Assembly (NCBI RefSeq): GCF_004011695.2 | Contig: NC_082423.1 | Location: 1,240,001 to 1,304,000, forward strand | Length of the DNA: 64,000 nucleotides | DNA from: Ascochyta rabiei | Taxonomy: Eukaryota; Ascomycota; Dothideomycetes; Pleosporales; Didymellaceae | Direction: 5' to 3' | In this document: in pieces, positions 1 to 11,414 of the stretch | Layout: each line of letters opens with the position of its first letter | Numbering within the stretch: the stretch's first letter is position 1 | The notes under the pieces: generated by a model | Seen by the model: only the letters and a program-made list of their open reading frames with translations | What the model was told of the DNA's origin: nothing | Database searches by the model: none | Made by a program: the position numbers and the translations under genes

Positions 1-2090
1 TAGCGCAGCAAAGGCAGTAACAGGAGTCTAATTTAATTAATTTAGACAGGTTAGAAAGCCTGTTGTATAGCAATTAATTGTTACTAGTAGCATTATTGCT
101 AATAAAGCAGTTAAATTAAGTCTTAAAGTTATACTTGCAGATAATGTTAATAATAACTAAGGCTTATGCACTACCTAAGTAATTACTAATAAGGTTGCAG
201 AAGGTAAGAAGTACGTCTTATTACTTATATAAAGCATTAATAAAGTAAGCTACAATAGTAAGAAAGCTATAGTAGTTACGTAATGTCTACACATTAACGC
301 TTACGCTAATCTTACTCTAAGCTGTCTTAATAAGTGCTGCTACCTCTAATTAATGTTGTTAAAGTTAATTATTAATATATAATAATATTGTTAAGCAGGA
401 ATTAGGTAAGGCGTAGAGTAGATCTTATTAATTCTAAGTAATTAGGCCTTATGTAGCAGGTGCTGTTATTATAGCAAACAATATATTATTAGTAATAGCC
501 TAATTAATAAAGGCTAACTAAAGCTTATCCTCCTCCTAAGGGGTATGTGTAGTAAAGGTAGATAAGCTAGTAACGCGTGCAGCTGCCTATAGGTTCTTAG
601 GGGTAGCTTAGGTGTCTAGAATAAGGCCTATTTTAGGGTTAATTTAATGCTTGTTGCGTATATGTGTGTTAACGTAAGCTGTCCTATTAACGCAGAGGGT
701 ATTAGGGGTAACACCTAATTTATAATACCTCTAGCAAAGCTAGTACTTTATAGTAGAGCTGTTAACCTCTAAGTACTGTAGTGTAACTCTATATAACTAT
801 ATAGCAGCTAAGTCTTTTCTACTAGCTAGCTAGGCCTTATAGCGTACCTAATAACCTAGCTAACTAGCGTTAAGGCGTGTGTTCCTATAGTATACTTAGT
901 TAAAATTAATAGAAAAGTTAACGCTAGTAGCGTTAGGGTGTTATATGTAAGCTAGGCTTACCTTAATTAATAGATAGGGCGATAGTAATACTAACAGAGA
1001 GGTTAACAATAAGACACAGGCTATCTTACTAAGGGTCTTTAAGCCTGCTAAGTAGTATATAGGTGCTCTAGTAACATTAGTAAGCTAGGTCTAGGTTAAT
1101 CTAGTTAGAGGCATATTAATAATAGTAGTAGAGGGCGTAAGAGGGGAGGAGGAGAGGGTTATATAGGCAGACTTACTTAGAAATCTCCTTTCTAGCCACC
1201 TAGATAACTAGCTGTCCTATATAGCGCTAAAGTTAATAGATAATATAGATCTATTATAAGGAGCCCTAAGGACCTTCTTACTAGAGGTGCTTATATATAC
1301 AGCCTAGCTACACAAATAACCTTTACTATTACTAGTTAATAGTTATATACTACGCAGCAGAGAATATGTTATACTAGGGTGTAGATGCCTTAAAAAGCTC
1401 TAGATTTACTTTCCTTTAGTAGGTGTCTATATTATCCTAGCGCGTTGTATGTGTAACAGTAAAGTTAAGCGTATAAGGAAGCTAGGGCTTGTTATAGGTA
1501 GGCGTAGAGGCAGAGGCAGGTTATAGGTAATAGGCGTTGTAGTGTTATAGTGTTATAGGGATAGTTTAATTAACAGGGAGCTTAATTAACACTAATTAGA
1601 TAACTTATCCTATTAGTAAGGCGCTAGTATGTTATTTAGAGCAAATTTAAAGCTGTTGCAATGCCTAGGGATGCTGTAGTTGCTAAACCTAGTAATGTAC
1701 CTCCTGCATACCCTTATAATTAATTTAGAGTATAACTATGCTTTAGAAACATGTTCTATAGGCTTTATCTGCCTTTGTGCGTATTAATATTAAAAAAAAA
1801 ACGTAATAATCGCGTTGTAGCGTGGTAGGGGAGGAGGTAGTGATACTGTTAAGGCCTTACGTTAGGCATAGTGTTAAGTTTTAACAATAGTGGCCCATGC
1901 GGCCCCCCCCCCTATCCCCCTATTGTTAACACTAAGGTTAGCCGTACTATAACTGTATTACAGCTTTATGTATAGCTACAGTACGTATACGGCTACAGCT
2001 TATATAATTACTGTTACTTACTATATTTACGGCTGTAACCCGTAACCGTTACGGGCCGTACTACGTACGGTTGGACACGCTGGGGGCAGC
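1..2090. repeat. AT-rich RIP-decayed repeat, family not identified
   Basis: This stretch is rich in TpA, TAA and TAG and has no open frame of any length on either strand, in contrast to the sequence after about 2.1 kb. The excess of TA dinucleotides is what RIP (CpA to TpA on either strand) leaves behind. I looked for transposase, reverse transcriptase and zinc-knuckle motifs on both strands and found none that I trust. The right edge (about 1860-2085) is less AT-rich, holds a C-run near 1900, and carries short palindromic words built on CCGTA/TACGG (about 1940-2085), which would fit the subterminal part of a DNA transposon, hAT-like at a guess. The left end lies outside the window. Confidence 0.6.
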
Positions 2091-2109
2091 AACACATGGT
2101 TAAATGTCG

Positions 2110-2571
2110 TTTTGGACATCACAATCCCTGAGCAACGTTGGATTGTGAGTTCTCACAAGTTCACACCCATCAGGGACGCAACCGCACATCGACTCAAGCT
2201 TGTGGGATGGTATCGAACTCGAGGAGAGCGTAGCACCAGAATTCTCAACCTGCAACTTAGAAAGAAGATACGAGCCTGAGATCTTGATGGGCTGGCAGTG
2301 TCGAAGCGGGGAGCATGCTGGGAGGGTATTCTTCGTCCAAGTGAGGACGCCACTCCGCACCTCTTCTGGCTTACTACCTGGGAAACAGCTTATGAAGGAG
2401 GAGGTGGCACTGTTGAAGGACGACATACGGCCTGTACGGAACTCGGACAACGAGGAACTGCGAATCATGCGGCTAGTGTCTTACGCACCACCCACATATG
2501 ATGAGGCTGTTCGTACAGCAGTCACGAAAGGGTTGAGAGGCTTCCAAGTGAGGAATTCTGGTGGTTCGTGA
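2110..2571 (+). pseudogene. Unrecognised coding remnant at the repeat edge
   Basis: Directly after the decayed repeat, base composition becomes GC-balanced and two overlapping plus-strand frames are open: one from about 2110 to 2277, and another from 2200 to 2571 (about 120 codons) ending at TGA. The longer frame has a PPTY motif close to its C terminus, followed by a short tail. Neither frame has a convincing start, and reading through both would need a frame change near 2200-2270. I do not recognise the family. It could be the 3' part of a gene whose 5' end was lost when the repeat inserted, or chance open frames in unconstrained DNA. Confidence 0.2.
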
Positions 2572-3294
2572 TTACAATGGTGGCCGTGTGTCGAAGGGTT
2601 CGAACAGGGTGGGATATGATGAAAAGAACGCATGTCAATTTCAAATCTTAGTGCTGTAATGCGAAGATCTATAGCACTGGGGTGTGGCGATCAGCAAGCC
2701 TTTTCACTGTTTCCAAGCCAGGCTCCAGTAAGACTCGCAACATGCTCCCAAGATTACATCACTTACCTACCTTTCGAAATTGCGCAACCCTACCTCACTG
2801 CGCCTGCTGCTCGGCTGCTGTCATTTCCACGTCTACCGATCTTGAGCTTTTAATGCTCAATCGGCTCTCATATTCTCTCGTCTCAGGGATGAATTCTTAT
2901 CATGTGCGCCAATAGAATCGCTGCTGCATGTCCGTGGTTACACGATTTGAGGAAACGATAAGCTTGATTGGCTGCGTTCTATCACGCAGTGGTAATGCAG
3001 GCAACCCGGTCTATATCTGACTCCGCATCATATTACAGGTGGTACAACTTGCAAGGCCCCTCCATCGGTGCCTGAGACGCAGCGTACAGGATCATGCCAC
3101 CGCAGCAGGACGTCTGAAATGGAGTGGTTGGAATTAATACATCAGCGCTGCCCCGCGTTTTCTGCGAAACGCTCCAACGTCCGACCTTTCAGTCTACCGA
3201 ATTGCAACTCTCAGTGCAGTAGCAGCCTAGGATCGCACCCGCTACTCACAAACAGAGCTTGTCGTAACGTTGTTCTACCAGCACAGAAGTTAGA
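2572..3294. other. Intergenic, nothing recognised
   Basis: About 720 bp upstream of the permease gene. Only short unrelated open frames occur. It should contain the permease promoter and 5' UTR, but I see no clear TATA box or operator. Confidence 0.5.
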
Positions 3295-5009
3295 ATGGGG
3301 CTCGCGGAGAAACATCACGCAGTCTCCAACGTTGCGTACGATGTCGACGCTCGCGAACTTGCACAACTTGGCAAGAAGCCCATACTGCGTGTACGAGTCC
3401 TCTCTTAAACGGTTTCTAGTCGCTAACAGCTAACAGCGAAACTTCTCACCAATCGCCATCCTCGGGCTCTCATGCTCTCTGATGGTCACGTGGGAGGGTT
3501 TGTTCAGCGTCTTCGTCTTCGGTCTGCAAAATGGCGGCCCCGCGGGTCTAATCTATGGGTTCTTGTTTGTATGGACCGGTTACACTTGCGTTGTCGCCAC
3601 TATGGGCGAGCTTGTCAGTATGTGGCCCACCGCGGGTGGGCAGTATCATTGGGTCCATGTGCTTGCACCGGAAGGATGGAAAGACGTCCTTAGCTACCTT
3701 ACTGGATGGTGTGTTTACCGTTCGAACTATGCCTGACATCACTAACAAATGTGGGCAGGCAAAGCGTGATTGCGTGGCAGGCAGTCACGGCTTCAGGTTG
3801 CTATCTTATGGCTACAGCGGTCCAAGGCCTCGTCATCAACTCTCAATCCACTTACAAGCCCGAACGCTGGCACGGCACGCTTTTAGCCATCGCTATTATT
3901 CTTGTCTGCTTACTGTTCAACAGTTTTCTATCCAAGGGTTTGCCGCATGTCGAGACTGCGACGTTGGCGCTCCATGTATCACTTTTCCTCATCATACTTG
4001 TAGTCATCACAGTCATGTCGCCAACTAAGAGCAGCCACAGCGAAGTCTGGGCATCATTTCTTAATGAAGGAGGATACGAAAGCAAAGGACTTAGCTTTTT
4101 CGTTGGCCTTATTACCCCCGTGTTTGCATTCACGGGTGTAGACGGCGCCGTTCACATGAGTGAAGAGGTCCGCAACTCGAGCCGCGTAGTCCCCTGGGCG
4201 ATGATGGGTACGTACCTCCAGCTACCAAAGCAATTCCATTCGCTGACAGCAAAACATCAGGATCCATCCTCATCAACGGCGTCACCGGCTTCGGCATGCT
4301 CATCGCAATACTCTACTGCATCGGCGACATCGACGCCGCCCTCAGCACACCCACCGGCTACCCCTTCATCGAAATTTTCTCCTACGCCACCCGCTCATCC
4401 GCTGGCGGGACCGCCGTCTCTGCGCTGATTGTGACCATGTTCGCGCTCTGCACCGTATCTACCCTCGCTTCCGCATCTCGCCAGCTGTGGGCGTTTGCAC
4501 GGGACAACGCCGTACCCAACGCGCATCTCATCTCATACGTGCATCCGCGCATGAAAGTGCCCATCGTCAGCATCGGCGTCACGACCCTGATCTCCTGCTT
4601 CTTGAGCCTAATCAATATCGGGAGTACGACCGCCTTTAATGCTATTGTCAGCCTGACTGTGTCAGGGTTCTTCGGGAGCTATATTCTGCCATTCTCATTG
4701 CTTTTGTATGCGCGCATCAAGAGGCCGCAAGACCTTCCGCCAAGTCGCTTCAGATTGGGCAGGTGGGGCGTGCTGGTCAACGGGTATGCAATTGTGTGGA
4801 GCATGCTCGTCCTGTTCTTCAGTTTCTGGCCGCAGAACGTTCCGGTCACACCGCTGAACATGAACTGGAGTGTTCTGCTGTGGGGTACGGTTAATATATT
4901 TGCTGTGGTGTTCTGGTGCGCACACGGGAGGAGGGTGTATAAAGGGCCGGTTGTGGAAACACATGCTAACACTATGTTGGAGGGGAACATCGTTGCGAAG
5001 CACGTGTAG
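3295..5009 (+). CDS. APC-superfamily permease (fungal amino acid/GABA/choline type)
   Basis: Predicted 521-aa plasma-membrane importer of the amino acid-polyamine-organocation superfamily, fungal GABA/choline permease branch. My model has four exons, 3295-3390, 3437-3708, 3759-4207 and 4261-5009; the introns are 46, 50 and 53 bp, and the second has an ACTAAC branch site at 3741. Frames join cleanly. The N-terminal cytosolic tail leads into RNFSPIAILG and TWEGLF, followed by the first membrane helices, the GELVSMWPTAGGQYHW segment, and the VHMSEEVRNSSRVVPWA motif, all typical of this family. About 12 hydrophobic segments are visible and length is normal (500-540 aa). The start at 3295 is the only upstream ATG that splices in frame. 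Substrate cannot be told from sequence; choline, GABA or another amine are all possible. A MITE-like element begins 18 bp after the stop. Confidence 0.88.
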
Positions 5010-5027
5010 AGGAGCCTCTGTCGGTTC

Positions 5028-5261
5028 ACTATGGTATCCGGCGAAAGTAGAGTCCCATGGCCAGTGCAATGTGGAGGAAAAGTAGAGGCTTGGCAAGTCC
5101 GACTCCCGAGGTTTTCTTGGCTTTCCACCAATTAGCGGACATCTTTTCCCTTTGTTATCTGCATAAGCGTCCGTGCGCGTTCGTTATAAACATCAATAGG
5201 CGTTTCTGCACAAGACCCACCGCACTGTCCATGGGACTCTACTTTCGCCGGATACCACAGT
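5028..5261. mobile_element. MITE-like inverted-repeat element (about 234 bp)
   Basis: Bases 5028-5074 and 5217-5261 are near-perfect reverse complements of each other (about 45 bp, starting ACTATGGTATCCGGCG on the left and its complement on the right), with only a few mismatches. The roughly 140 bp between them have no coding capacity. Size, long terminal inverted repeats and lack of an ORF fit a non-autonomous DNA element. A target-site duplication is not clear: TA follows ACT-side base 5029 on the left but CA sits at the matching place on the right. It lies immediately 3' of the permease stop codon, so it is probably in that gene's 3' UTR or terminator. Confidence 0.65.
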
Positions 5262-5572
5262 ACTCGTTTGTCACTTCCTTGAGCGCTGGTGGACACGTTG
5301 GTATGGATTGCACGCTCGCTTCGAACCAACAACTCCTTTCTCCCCATGTCGAAAAGAAGGCGAATATGAGCACAGGCGGTCTCGCATGCCTCTGGATGCT
5401 GAGATTGCTGGGTTCGGGATTGCGTGGGTGCATGTTACGATGGAAGGTGTTTCCGTTATCTCGTCGCGGAATCACGTCATCACTTTGATTGGTCAGCGCT
5501 TACCTCCCCTAAGTCCGTACTGTGTACGACTTCGTACTCCTCACTCATCAAGAACACCAACTATCAAATACA

Positions 5573-6785
5573 ATGGCAGCGCGCCGTGCTCTCGAAAACG
5601 GGTCAACCTCAGATGAGCGTGCGCCTTTGCTTGCGCCCTCGCGATCTGAAGACGTTATTGCTGCGCCGACAGAAGAAGAAGAGCTGGCTGCAAAACCTCA
5701 ATCGGAAGCGTCCAAGCGGCGGGAGTACGGCTGGCGAGGCTTCTGGATTGTTGTCGCTATTCTCATCGTTGCTTTATTCGTAAAAGGATGGATCGAGTCG
5801 GATGATGTTGATGTGAGTGGTCTACATCACACATGGACATTGCGCCTCTGACCGCGTGTCTTAGTTTGATCTCAAAGGAGCTTTGATGCGTGCCCTAGGT
5901 GGGGGTGTAAGTGGTGCGGCCGCGATGGTTTTGCAGGTCCTGCTGTTAATGCCGATACGGACTATCATGAACTACCAGTACCGCCATGGAACTTCGTTGA
6001 CTGTCGCAACGAAGACACTGTATCGGGATGGCGGGTATGGCAGATACTACGCAGGAATGGGGGCCGCATTATTTCAGGGTGAGCTTCACATCAACTATAC
6101 TACTTACTTGAACCATCATTTCTAAGCATCAACAGGTCCCATCGCACGTTTCGGAGATACAGCAGCCAATGCTGGCATCCTGGCTCTTTTGCAGTCCAAT
6201 GGATACTTGGCTGGGCTACCATCACCAATTAAGACGATTTTTGCGTCTCTGTGCGCTGCCGCCTTCAGAATGATTCTCACTCCCATCGATACTTTGAAAA
6301 CCACTCTCCAAGCCGAAGGACCGCGCGGAACTACCCTGCTTCGTCAACGCATCAAGACCAATGGAGTTGGTAGCCTGTGGTGGGGTGCTTTTGCAACAGC
6401 TGCTGCAACTTTCGTTGGCCACTACCCTTGGTTCGCTACATACAACTTTTTGTCTGAAACAATCACCGAGCCTCCTAGGAGCAACATTGTCCCGTGGCTT
6501 CTTAGGGCAGCGTTCATTGGGTTTTGTGCTTCGGTAGTCTCGGACACGATATCGAACTCGCTACGTGTGGTTAAGACATATCGTCAAGTACACGACACCC
6601 AAGTTTCCTATACTGAAGCTGCAAGGCGAATCATTCGACAAGATGGCAGGCGGGGTTTGTTTGGGCGAGGTTTGAAGACAAGAATCATCGCAAACGGTCT
6701 GCAAGGTATCCTCTTTTCTATCTTGTGGAAGCTGTTCTTGAAGATTTGGGAGGACAAGACTGGCGACAGCAAACATGCGCATTGA
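5573..6785 (+). CDS. Divergent mitochondrial carrier family protein with N-terminal extension
   Basis: Predicted 367-aa inner-membrane solute carrier. Exons are 5573-5812, 5865-6078 and 6136-6785 (introns 52 and 57 bp); the sum is 1104 nt. Residues 1-52 form a polar, Glu-rich leader, followed by a single hydrophobic stretch at about 57-70 that precedes the carrier fold. The carrier part has three roughly 95-residue repeats. The second holds a canonical signature, PIDTLK followed by TTLQ, while the first reads PIRTIM and the third SDTISN, so the PxDxxK signature survives only once. GLFGRGLKTRI near the end is typical of the third repeat. ATG 5573 is chosen because it begins the open frame joined to exon 2 and lies 50 bp after a stretch without in-frame ATG. 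Substrate unknown; the lost signatures make it an atypical member. Confidence 0.82.
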
Positions 6786-7356
6786 ATCCGAAGGATTCAT
6801 AGTTAGAGCAGTAGACGTGCAGAAGTAGATTTGGTTCTTACTGCCCGCTGTTAGTCGATATCAGACGTAGACGAACGCTCAGAATGATACACGGCGTTCG
6901 AGCGTACAGATTCTCTGAGTATCGACCATCCTCTGAGAGTACAGAGATCGCCTGACGTCGAGAACAACCAATCGATTCTACACCCATCCACCATCCGTAT
7001 GTTGATACCCCCGCACTTCGACAGCCGTTGCCAAGTCCACAGTGGAGATATCGCCGATCTCGGAACTGACCAGTGCAGTTAGACTATTCTGATGGCGCCT
7101 TGGTGCCCCTTCGAGCTTCCTCTTCTGATGCAGATTTGCAGATGTCATGGCGGTGCATGCGAATATCGTCATCGTCGGAAGATAGGTTAATCATGACAGA
7201 AGCGAGGTTGCAGATAGCAGCAATCAGCAACCGATGTGAACGTAGAGTGGGACAGCTCGAAGCGACGAGAATAAAAGCCACCAAGGTTGCCTGTTTTGGG
7301 TGTGTTAGACGTAATGAAAGTTGCGATCGAGTTAAAGAAACCCAGCATTTGCCATC
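6786..7356. other. Intergenic, nothing recognised
   Basis: 570 bp between two plus-strand genes. A few short direct and inverted words occur around 6840-6960 (CTCTGAGA and GTTCGAGCGT-like), but no gene, RNA or clear element. Confidence 0.5.
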
Positions 7357-8862
7357 ATGTGGTCCAAAGTATGCAAAATCGCGCTGCTAGCAGGCAGTAC
7401 ACTTCCTTCAGCTCTCGCATCACCTCTACAACCTAACACCTCACCCAATGTGTTTCCAAATACGGACCAGTGGCCTCTCGCAACCGTCGGCAAGGCACTG
7501 GAGCAGCAACTTCCTGATGCCGACCTGCAAGCCATTCTCGCACATGTCTCACGTGTCAACATTGAGGCCACAATCCGGAAACTGGCCTCTTTTGGTACGC
7601 GACATACGCTCTCAAGCCAGACCGACCCTAATCGCGGTATTGGTGCTGCTCGCGACTGGCTCACTGTTCAATTTCGAAAAGCCGCGAAAGCGAGCAATGG
7701 CTCTATGAGTGTGTCGTGGAACAGCTTTATCAAGTATCCCGGGGATAATGAACGCATTATCTTCCCTGTCAACATCACGACCGTTGTTGCGACTCTGACA
7801 GGCAGCGAAGATCCCGAACGGTTTTATGTCGTTGGTGGACACTACGACTCTAGGAACAGTGACCCGGTAGACTATGAAGGGGATGCACCAGGCGCTGTGG
7901 ATGAGTAAGTACGGTCTATATTGTACAGAAGACACGTCACTAACGCGGCTAGTGCATCTGGCGTAGCAGTATCTCTAGAATTGGCTCGCATCTTCGCTAC
8001 CTACAAGCCCAAAGCTTCGATAGCATTTGCAGCTTTTGCAGGCGAGGAGCAAGGCCTTCTCGGCGCCGAAAACCTTGCTAAAACATACAAGAACAGCTCG
8101 ACTAACGTTGGCGCCATGATCAATCTCGACATGGTAGGCAACTCCAAAGCTGAAGATGGGACTTCTGATCCTTACAACATCCGTCTTTTCTGCCAGGGCA
8201 CTCCTCTGACAGAAAATGCTACTGTTATGACCTCTCGCCTCAGTATTGGCGGCGACAATGATAGCCCATCTCGTAACTTAGGTCGCCATATCTACGAGGT
8301 TGCTTCAAACGCCTTCACTCAAATGACTGTGCGCCTCATCTACCGTCTCGATCGCTACGGCCGCGGGGGTGACCACCGCCCGTTCCTCGAATCCGATTTC
8401 AATGGAGTACGTTTCGTGCAACCCAACGAAGATTACACACAGCAGCATCAAGATATCCGAATTCAGGACGGCAAGCAATACGGTGACCTCGTTGAGTTTC
8501 TTGACTTCGAGTATAATACGCGTGCAGCCAAGGTTGTCGCGAGCACAATGTGGAGTCTCGCCAATGCCCCTGGGGAGCCGACTAACGTCGGAATCAACAC
8601 AACGGCAAGCGATAACTTCAGTCAGTTCAGATGGACTGCTCCACTGGGGTTGGAGCCTGAGGGGTATGAAATCGTGTACAGGGATACGATTGAGCCGCAT
8701 TGGACGAGTGTGATCGAAGTGGGCAACGTGAATTGGTACAACCTCACATCGGCGACGATACACAAGGACAACATCATTTTTGGCGTCCGCAGTGTAGGCA
8801 AAGGCGGCTACAAAAGTCCTGCGGTGTTGCCATTTCCGTTTGGTTGCGCAAGGAACTGTTGA
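7357..8862 (+). CDS. Secreted M28 zinc aminopeptidase (leucine aminopeptidase-like) with FN3-like tail
   Basis: Predicted 485-aa extracellular metallopeptidase that removes N-terminal residues from peptides. Two exons, 7357-7904 and 7953-8862, flank a 48-bp intron (GTAAGT...CTAACGCGGCTAG). Residues 1-22 are a signal peptide (Lys-containing n-region, Leu/Ala core, ALASP cleavage region). The co-catalytic zinc site is intact: H162 in GGHYDSR, D183 (its codon is split by the intron) in VDDASG, E214/E215 in GEEQG, D242 in NLDMVGN and H348 in TQQHQD. Residues from about 385 form a fibronectin-III-like module (PTNVG...FRWTAP...GYEIVYRD) as in fungal M28 peptide hydrolases. Several NxS/T sequons fit secretion. 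Length matches the family. Likely role is nutrient peptide breakdown. Confidence 0.92.
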
Positions 8863-9264
8863 TGGTTCATAGGCTTAGTAGTATGATTCCGCAACCTCTA
8901 TTGATACGGGCAGGTTTGATTGGAGTATGTGCCCACAAATCGTGGTCGCCTTCTCTTTGCATCTGTTGGTTTCTACCCATTAGGCTCAATGTCGTCTACT
9001 TGCCAAGCTAGGTACCCTCGTTCTGCTTGTCATCTCATTCCCAGCCCACACTGTGTTACTCAAGTATTAACTACGACTCTGACTAATCTGTAGATACAGT
9101 TTCACAGCTGTTGAAGCTCCACTCGAATTGTGACCAATTATAGTCGAGCATGACTACATGAGGCCAAAGCCTGCAGTGCCCCGCACTCTTCAGCCATTCT
9201 CTTGACACACCCCACACTTCGGTTTGAGACGGCGATAGCAGTCCCATATTAGTCTGTCAATAAT
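8863..9264. other. Intergenic, nothing recognised
   Basis: 400 bp between the peptidase stop and the HET gene start. It presumably holds the peptidase 3' UTR and the HET promoter; no distinct signal seen. Confidence 0.5.
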
Positions 9265-11229
9265 ATGGTAGATACCACACGGCACTTAAGTGAACGATTT
9301 GAATACACGGCTCTCGCCAACCCAGCTCAAAATATTCGACTGATCGAGGTGCATCAACCAAGCGGGCCCTCTCTCATCCCAGTCATCACCATCTCTGAGA
9401 CAACCATCCGCGATGCGCCGCCTGCTAGTCACGCCCCACCCTATGATGCGATTTCCTACACTTGGGGAGATGCAATCGCTGAAGACTGCATATATATCCG
9501 GCATTGCGATGCATTAGACATGCAGAAATTTGAAACTTTGATAGTACGAAGAAACTGCGCCGATGTCTTGCGGCAGCTTGCTCAATTCGCATCTTCAAGG
9601 TACTACTGGATCGATGCAATTTGCATAAATCAAGAAGACGAGGACGAGCGAGCCCAGCAGGTGGCGTTGATGGGTAACGTTTTTGGTCGGGCCCAATGCG
9701 TTCTCGCCTGCGTTGGGGCGCATCGAGATGACAGCGCCTTTTTGGCTCATACCTTGGATCGTTTCGACGAATTCATGGCGGCAGGTCAGGTTTCGAGTAG
9801 TGTCTGGACAATGAGGACTAATCGTTCTGGAAACACTCCATGGAGAAGCAGAAGCGACTTCGGTACATCTCAGGAAGCCAGATGCGTCATACGGTACTTC
9901 GCTTGGGTTAGGCAGGCGAGTGACCTTGCTTTTGAGCGCTTCTTTCGGGCTCTCGATCGTTTCGCACGGCGAGTGTACTTCTGGCGAATATGGATTCTCC
10001 AAGAACTTTGTCTGGCAAATAAAATCAGGATATTCTGTGGCGACAACGAATTGCGTCTATCATCCCTTCTTTTTTGGTGGAGGGACGCGAAGAGCATGGC
10101 AATGCATCAGATACAATATCAGGACGCCGATTCAGGTTATCCTGTACATGCATTTCACACGATTTTGGAGAAGTTAGGACCATCTTACCTTCAAGAAGCG
10201 CTCTGGAAAGACCCACACTATTTTCAAGAACATGGGGGATCGGGTCTTGGGACTGCATTCGAAGATATGCTCTACGAACGTCAAGCTACCAGATCCGGTT
10301 CTCAACCCTTCAACAGACACTTGATGGCAATCCCGGATGTTCTTAGGATGTGCGAGTACAGACAGTGTCAAGATCCGCGAGACTGCATCTACGGAACCCT
10401 TGCTCTATGCAATTGGCGGACTGGTGTCTCTTTGTGCAGAGGTGGTCATCATGTCAACAATGGATCGATCATTCAACCAGATTACAAAATGTCTGCTTTC
10501 GATCTTGCCAAATCGCTCATGCCAGGCCTCCATGATGTCCCACAGCTGAACAGACTAGTCATGGGCATGTTAGGTCTGAGCCATCTAGACCCAGAAGTCC
10601 AGAAAGGTCTCGAGCTTCGATGTAGAAGGTTTCCCGACCTCATGTCGCTGGAAACAATGCCATATCGACGCATAAGCAACGGAACGCAGAGCTGTGTTCA
10701 CATTGTGGAAGGGGGGTTTCAATTAACACCCGATTCCCCGTGGTCACTCTTACAAGAGAAAGTTGGATTGATGGCGTACACAAAAGTGCTCGGTCCGGAT
10801 GATCGATGTTGTGCGATCACATCGGTGTCAGTCAAAACTGGCGATTGGCTGATCCCAACGCATTACGGCCGAGGATTCGTACTGCGACAATGGGGCCACC
10901 GCTATACCATCATCGCAAAGGCCTACTGCCCACCAGAACTAATGTCTGATGAGCTTGTGCTCACTGCATTTATGATGTGGTACGATGTCGATGACCTTCT
11001 AATCCATCTTGTTGGAGGACTACGAGGTCTTGCGGCTGACGAGATCGATCCGCCTTCCAGAGAATTGATCGAGCATCTTAACATTGGATTTTGTGCTACG
11101 GAAAACTCGTCATTTGGCCAAATGCCATCCCGACGCCGAATTTTAATGGCCTATGAATATGACTTTGATACGTTGGGGGTATGCGAAACGATTGTAAGAG
11201 ACTGCTACGAGGACAACGATATGATCTGA
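9265..11229 (+). CDS. HET-domain protein (heterokaryon incompatibility family)
   Basis: Uninterrupted 654-codon gene. The HET domain begins with YDAISYTWGD at residues 60-69, continues to the second block WIDAICINQEDEDERAQQV (about 115-133) and the third block around MGNVFGRAQCVLACVG (136-151), all hallmark segments of PF06985. The long C-terminal part (about 320-654) has the RDCIYG and late QPDYKMS motifs usual for this family and no obvious second known domain. HET-domain proteins trigger cell death after fusion with a non-self partner; whether this one does is not known, since these genomes carry many HET genes with unknown triggers. No introns, full length, no stop or frameshift, so it looks functional. 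ATG 9265 is the first in frame and fits the start of a polar N terminus. Confidence 0.92.
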   Translation: MVDTTRHLSERFEYTALANPAQNIRLIEVHQPSGPSLIPVITISETTIRDAPPASHAPPYDAISYTWGDAIAEDCIYIRHCDALDMQKFETLIVRRNCADVLRQLAQFASSRYYWIDAICINQEDEDERAQQVALMGNVFGRAQCVLACVGAHRDDSAFLAHTLDRFDEFMAAGQVSSSVWTMRTNRSGNTPWRSRSDFGTSQEARCVIRYFAWVRQASDLAFERFFRALDRFARRVYFWRIWILQELCLANKIRIFCGDNELRLSSLLFWWRDAKSMAMHQIQYQDADSGYPVHAFHTILEKLGPSYLQEALWKDPHYFQEHGGSGLGTAFEDMLYERQATRSGSQPFNRHLMAIPDVLRMCEYRQCQDPRDCIYGTLALCNWRTGVSLCRGGHHVNNGSIIQPDYKMSAFDLAKSLMPGLHDVPQLNRLVMGMLGLSHLDPEVQKGLELRCRRFPDLMSLETMPYRRISNGTQSCVHIVEGGFQLTPDSPWSLLQEKVGLMAYTKVLGPDDRCCAITSVSVKTGDWLIPTHYGRGFVLRQWGHRYTIIAKAYCPPELMSDELVLTAFMMWYDVDDLLIHLVGGLRGLAADEIDPPSRELIEHLNIGFCATENSSFGQMPSRRRILMAYEYDFDTLGVCETIVRDCYEDNDMI

Positions 11230-11414
11230 TAAAGCCTGAAATCTCGGTCTCATCGATTGGTCGTATACTCACATAATAGCGCTTTAGAGACAAATAGACT
11301 TTGTCAAGCTCTACACGCAGCGAGGAATCATATCTCGGAGTGTAGCATTTAAACAATTTGAAAGCTATGAACTAGGATTGTGCTGCATTGCTTGAACGAG
11401 AGGGCAATGCGATG

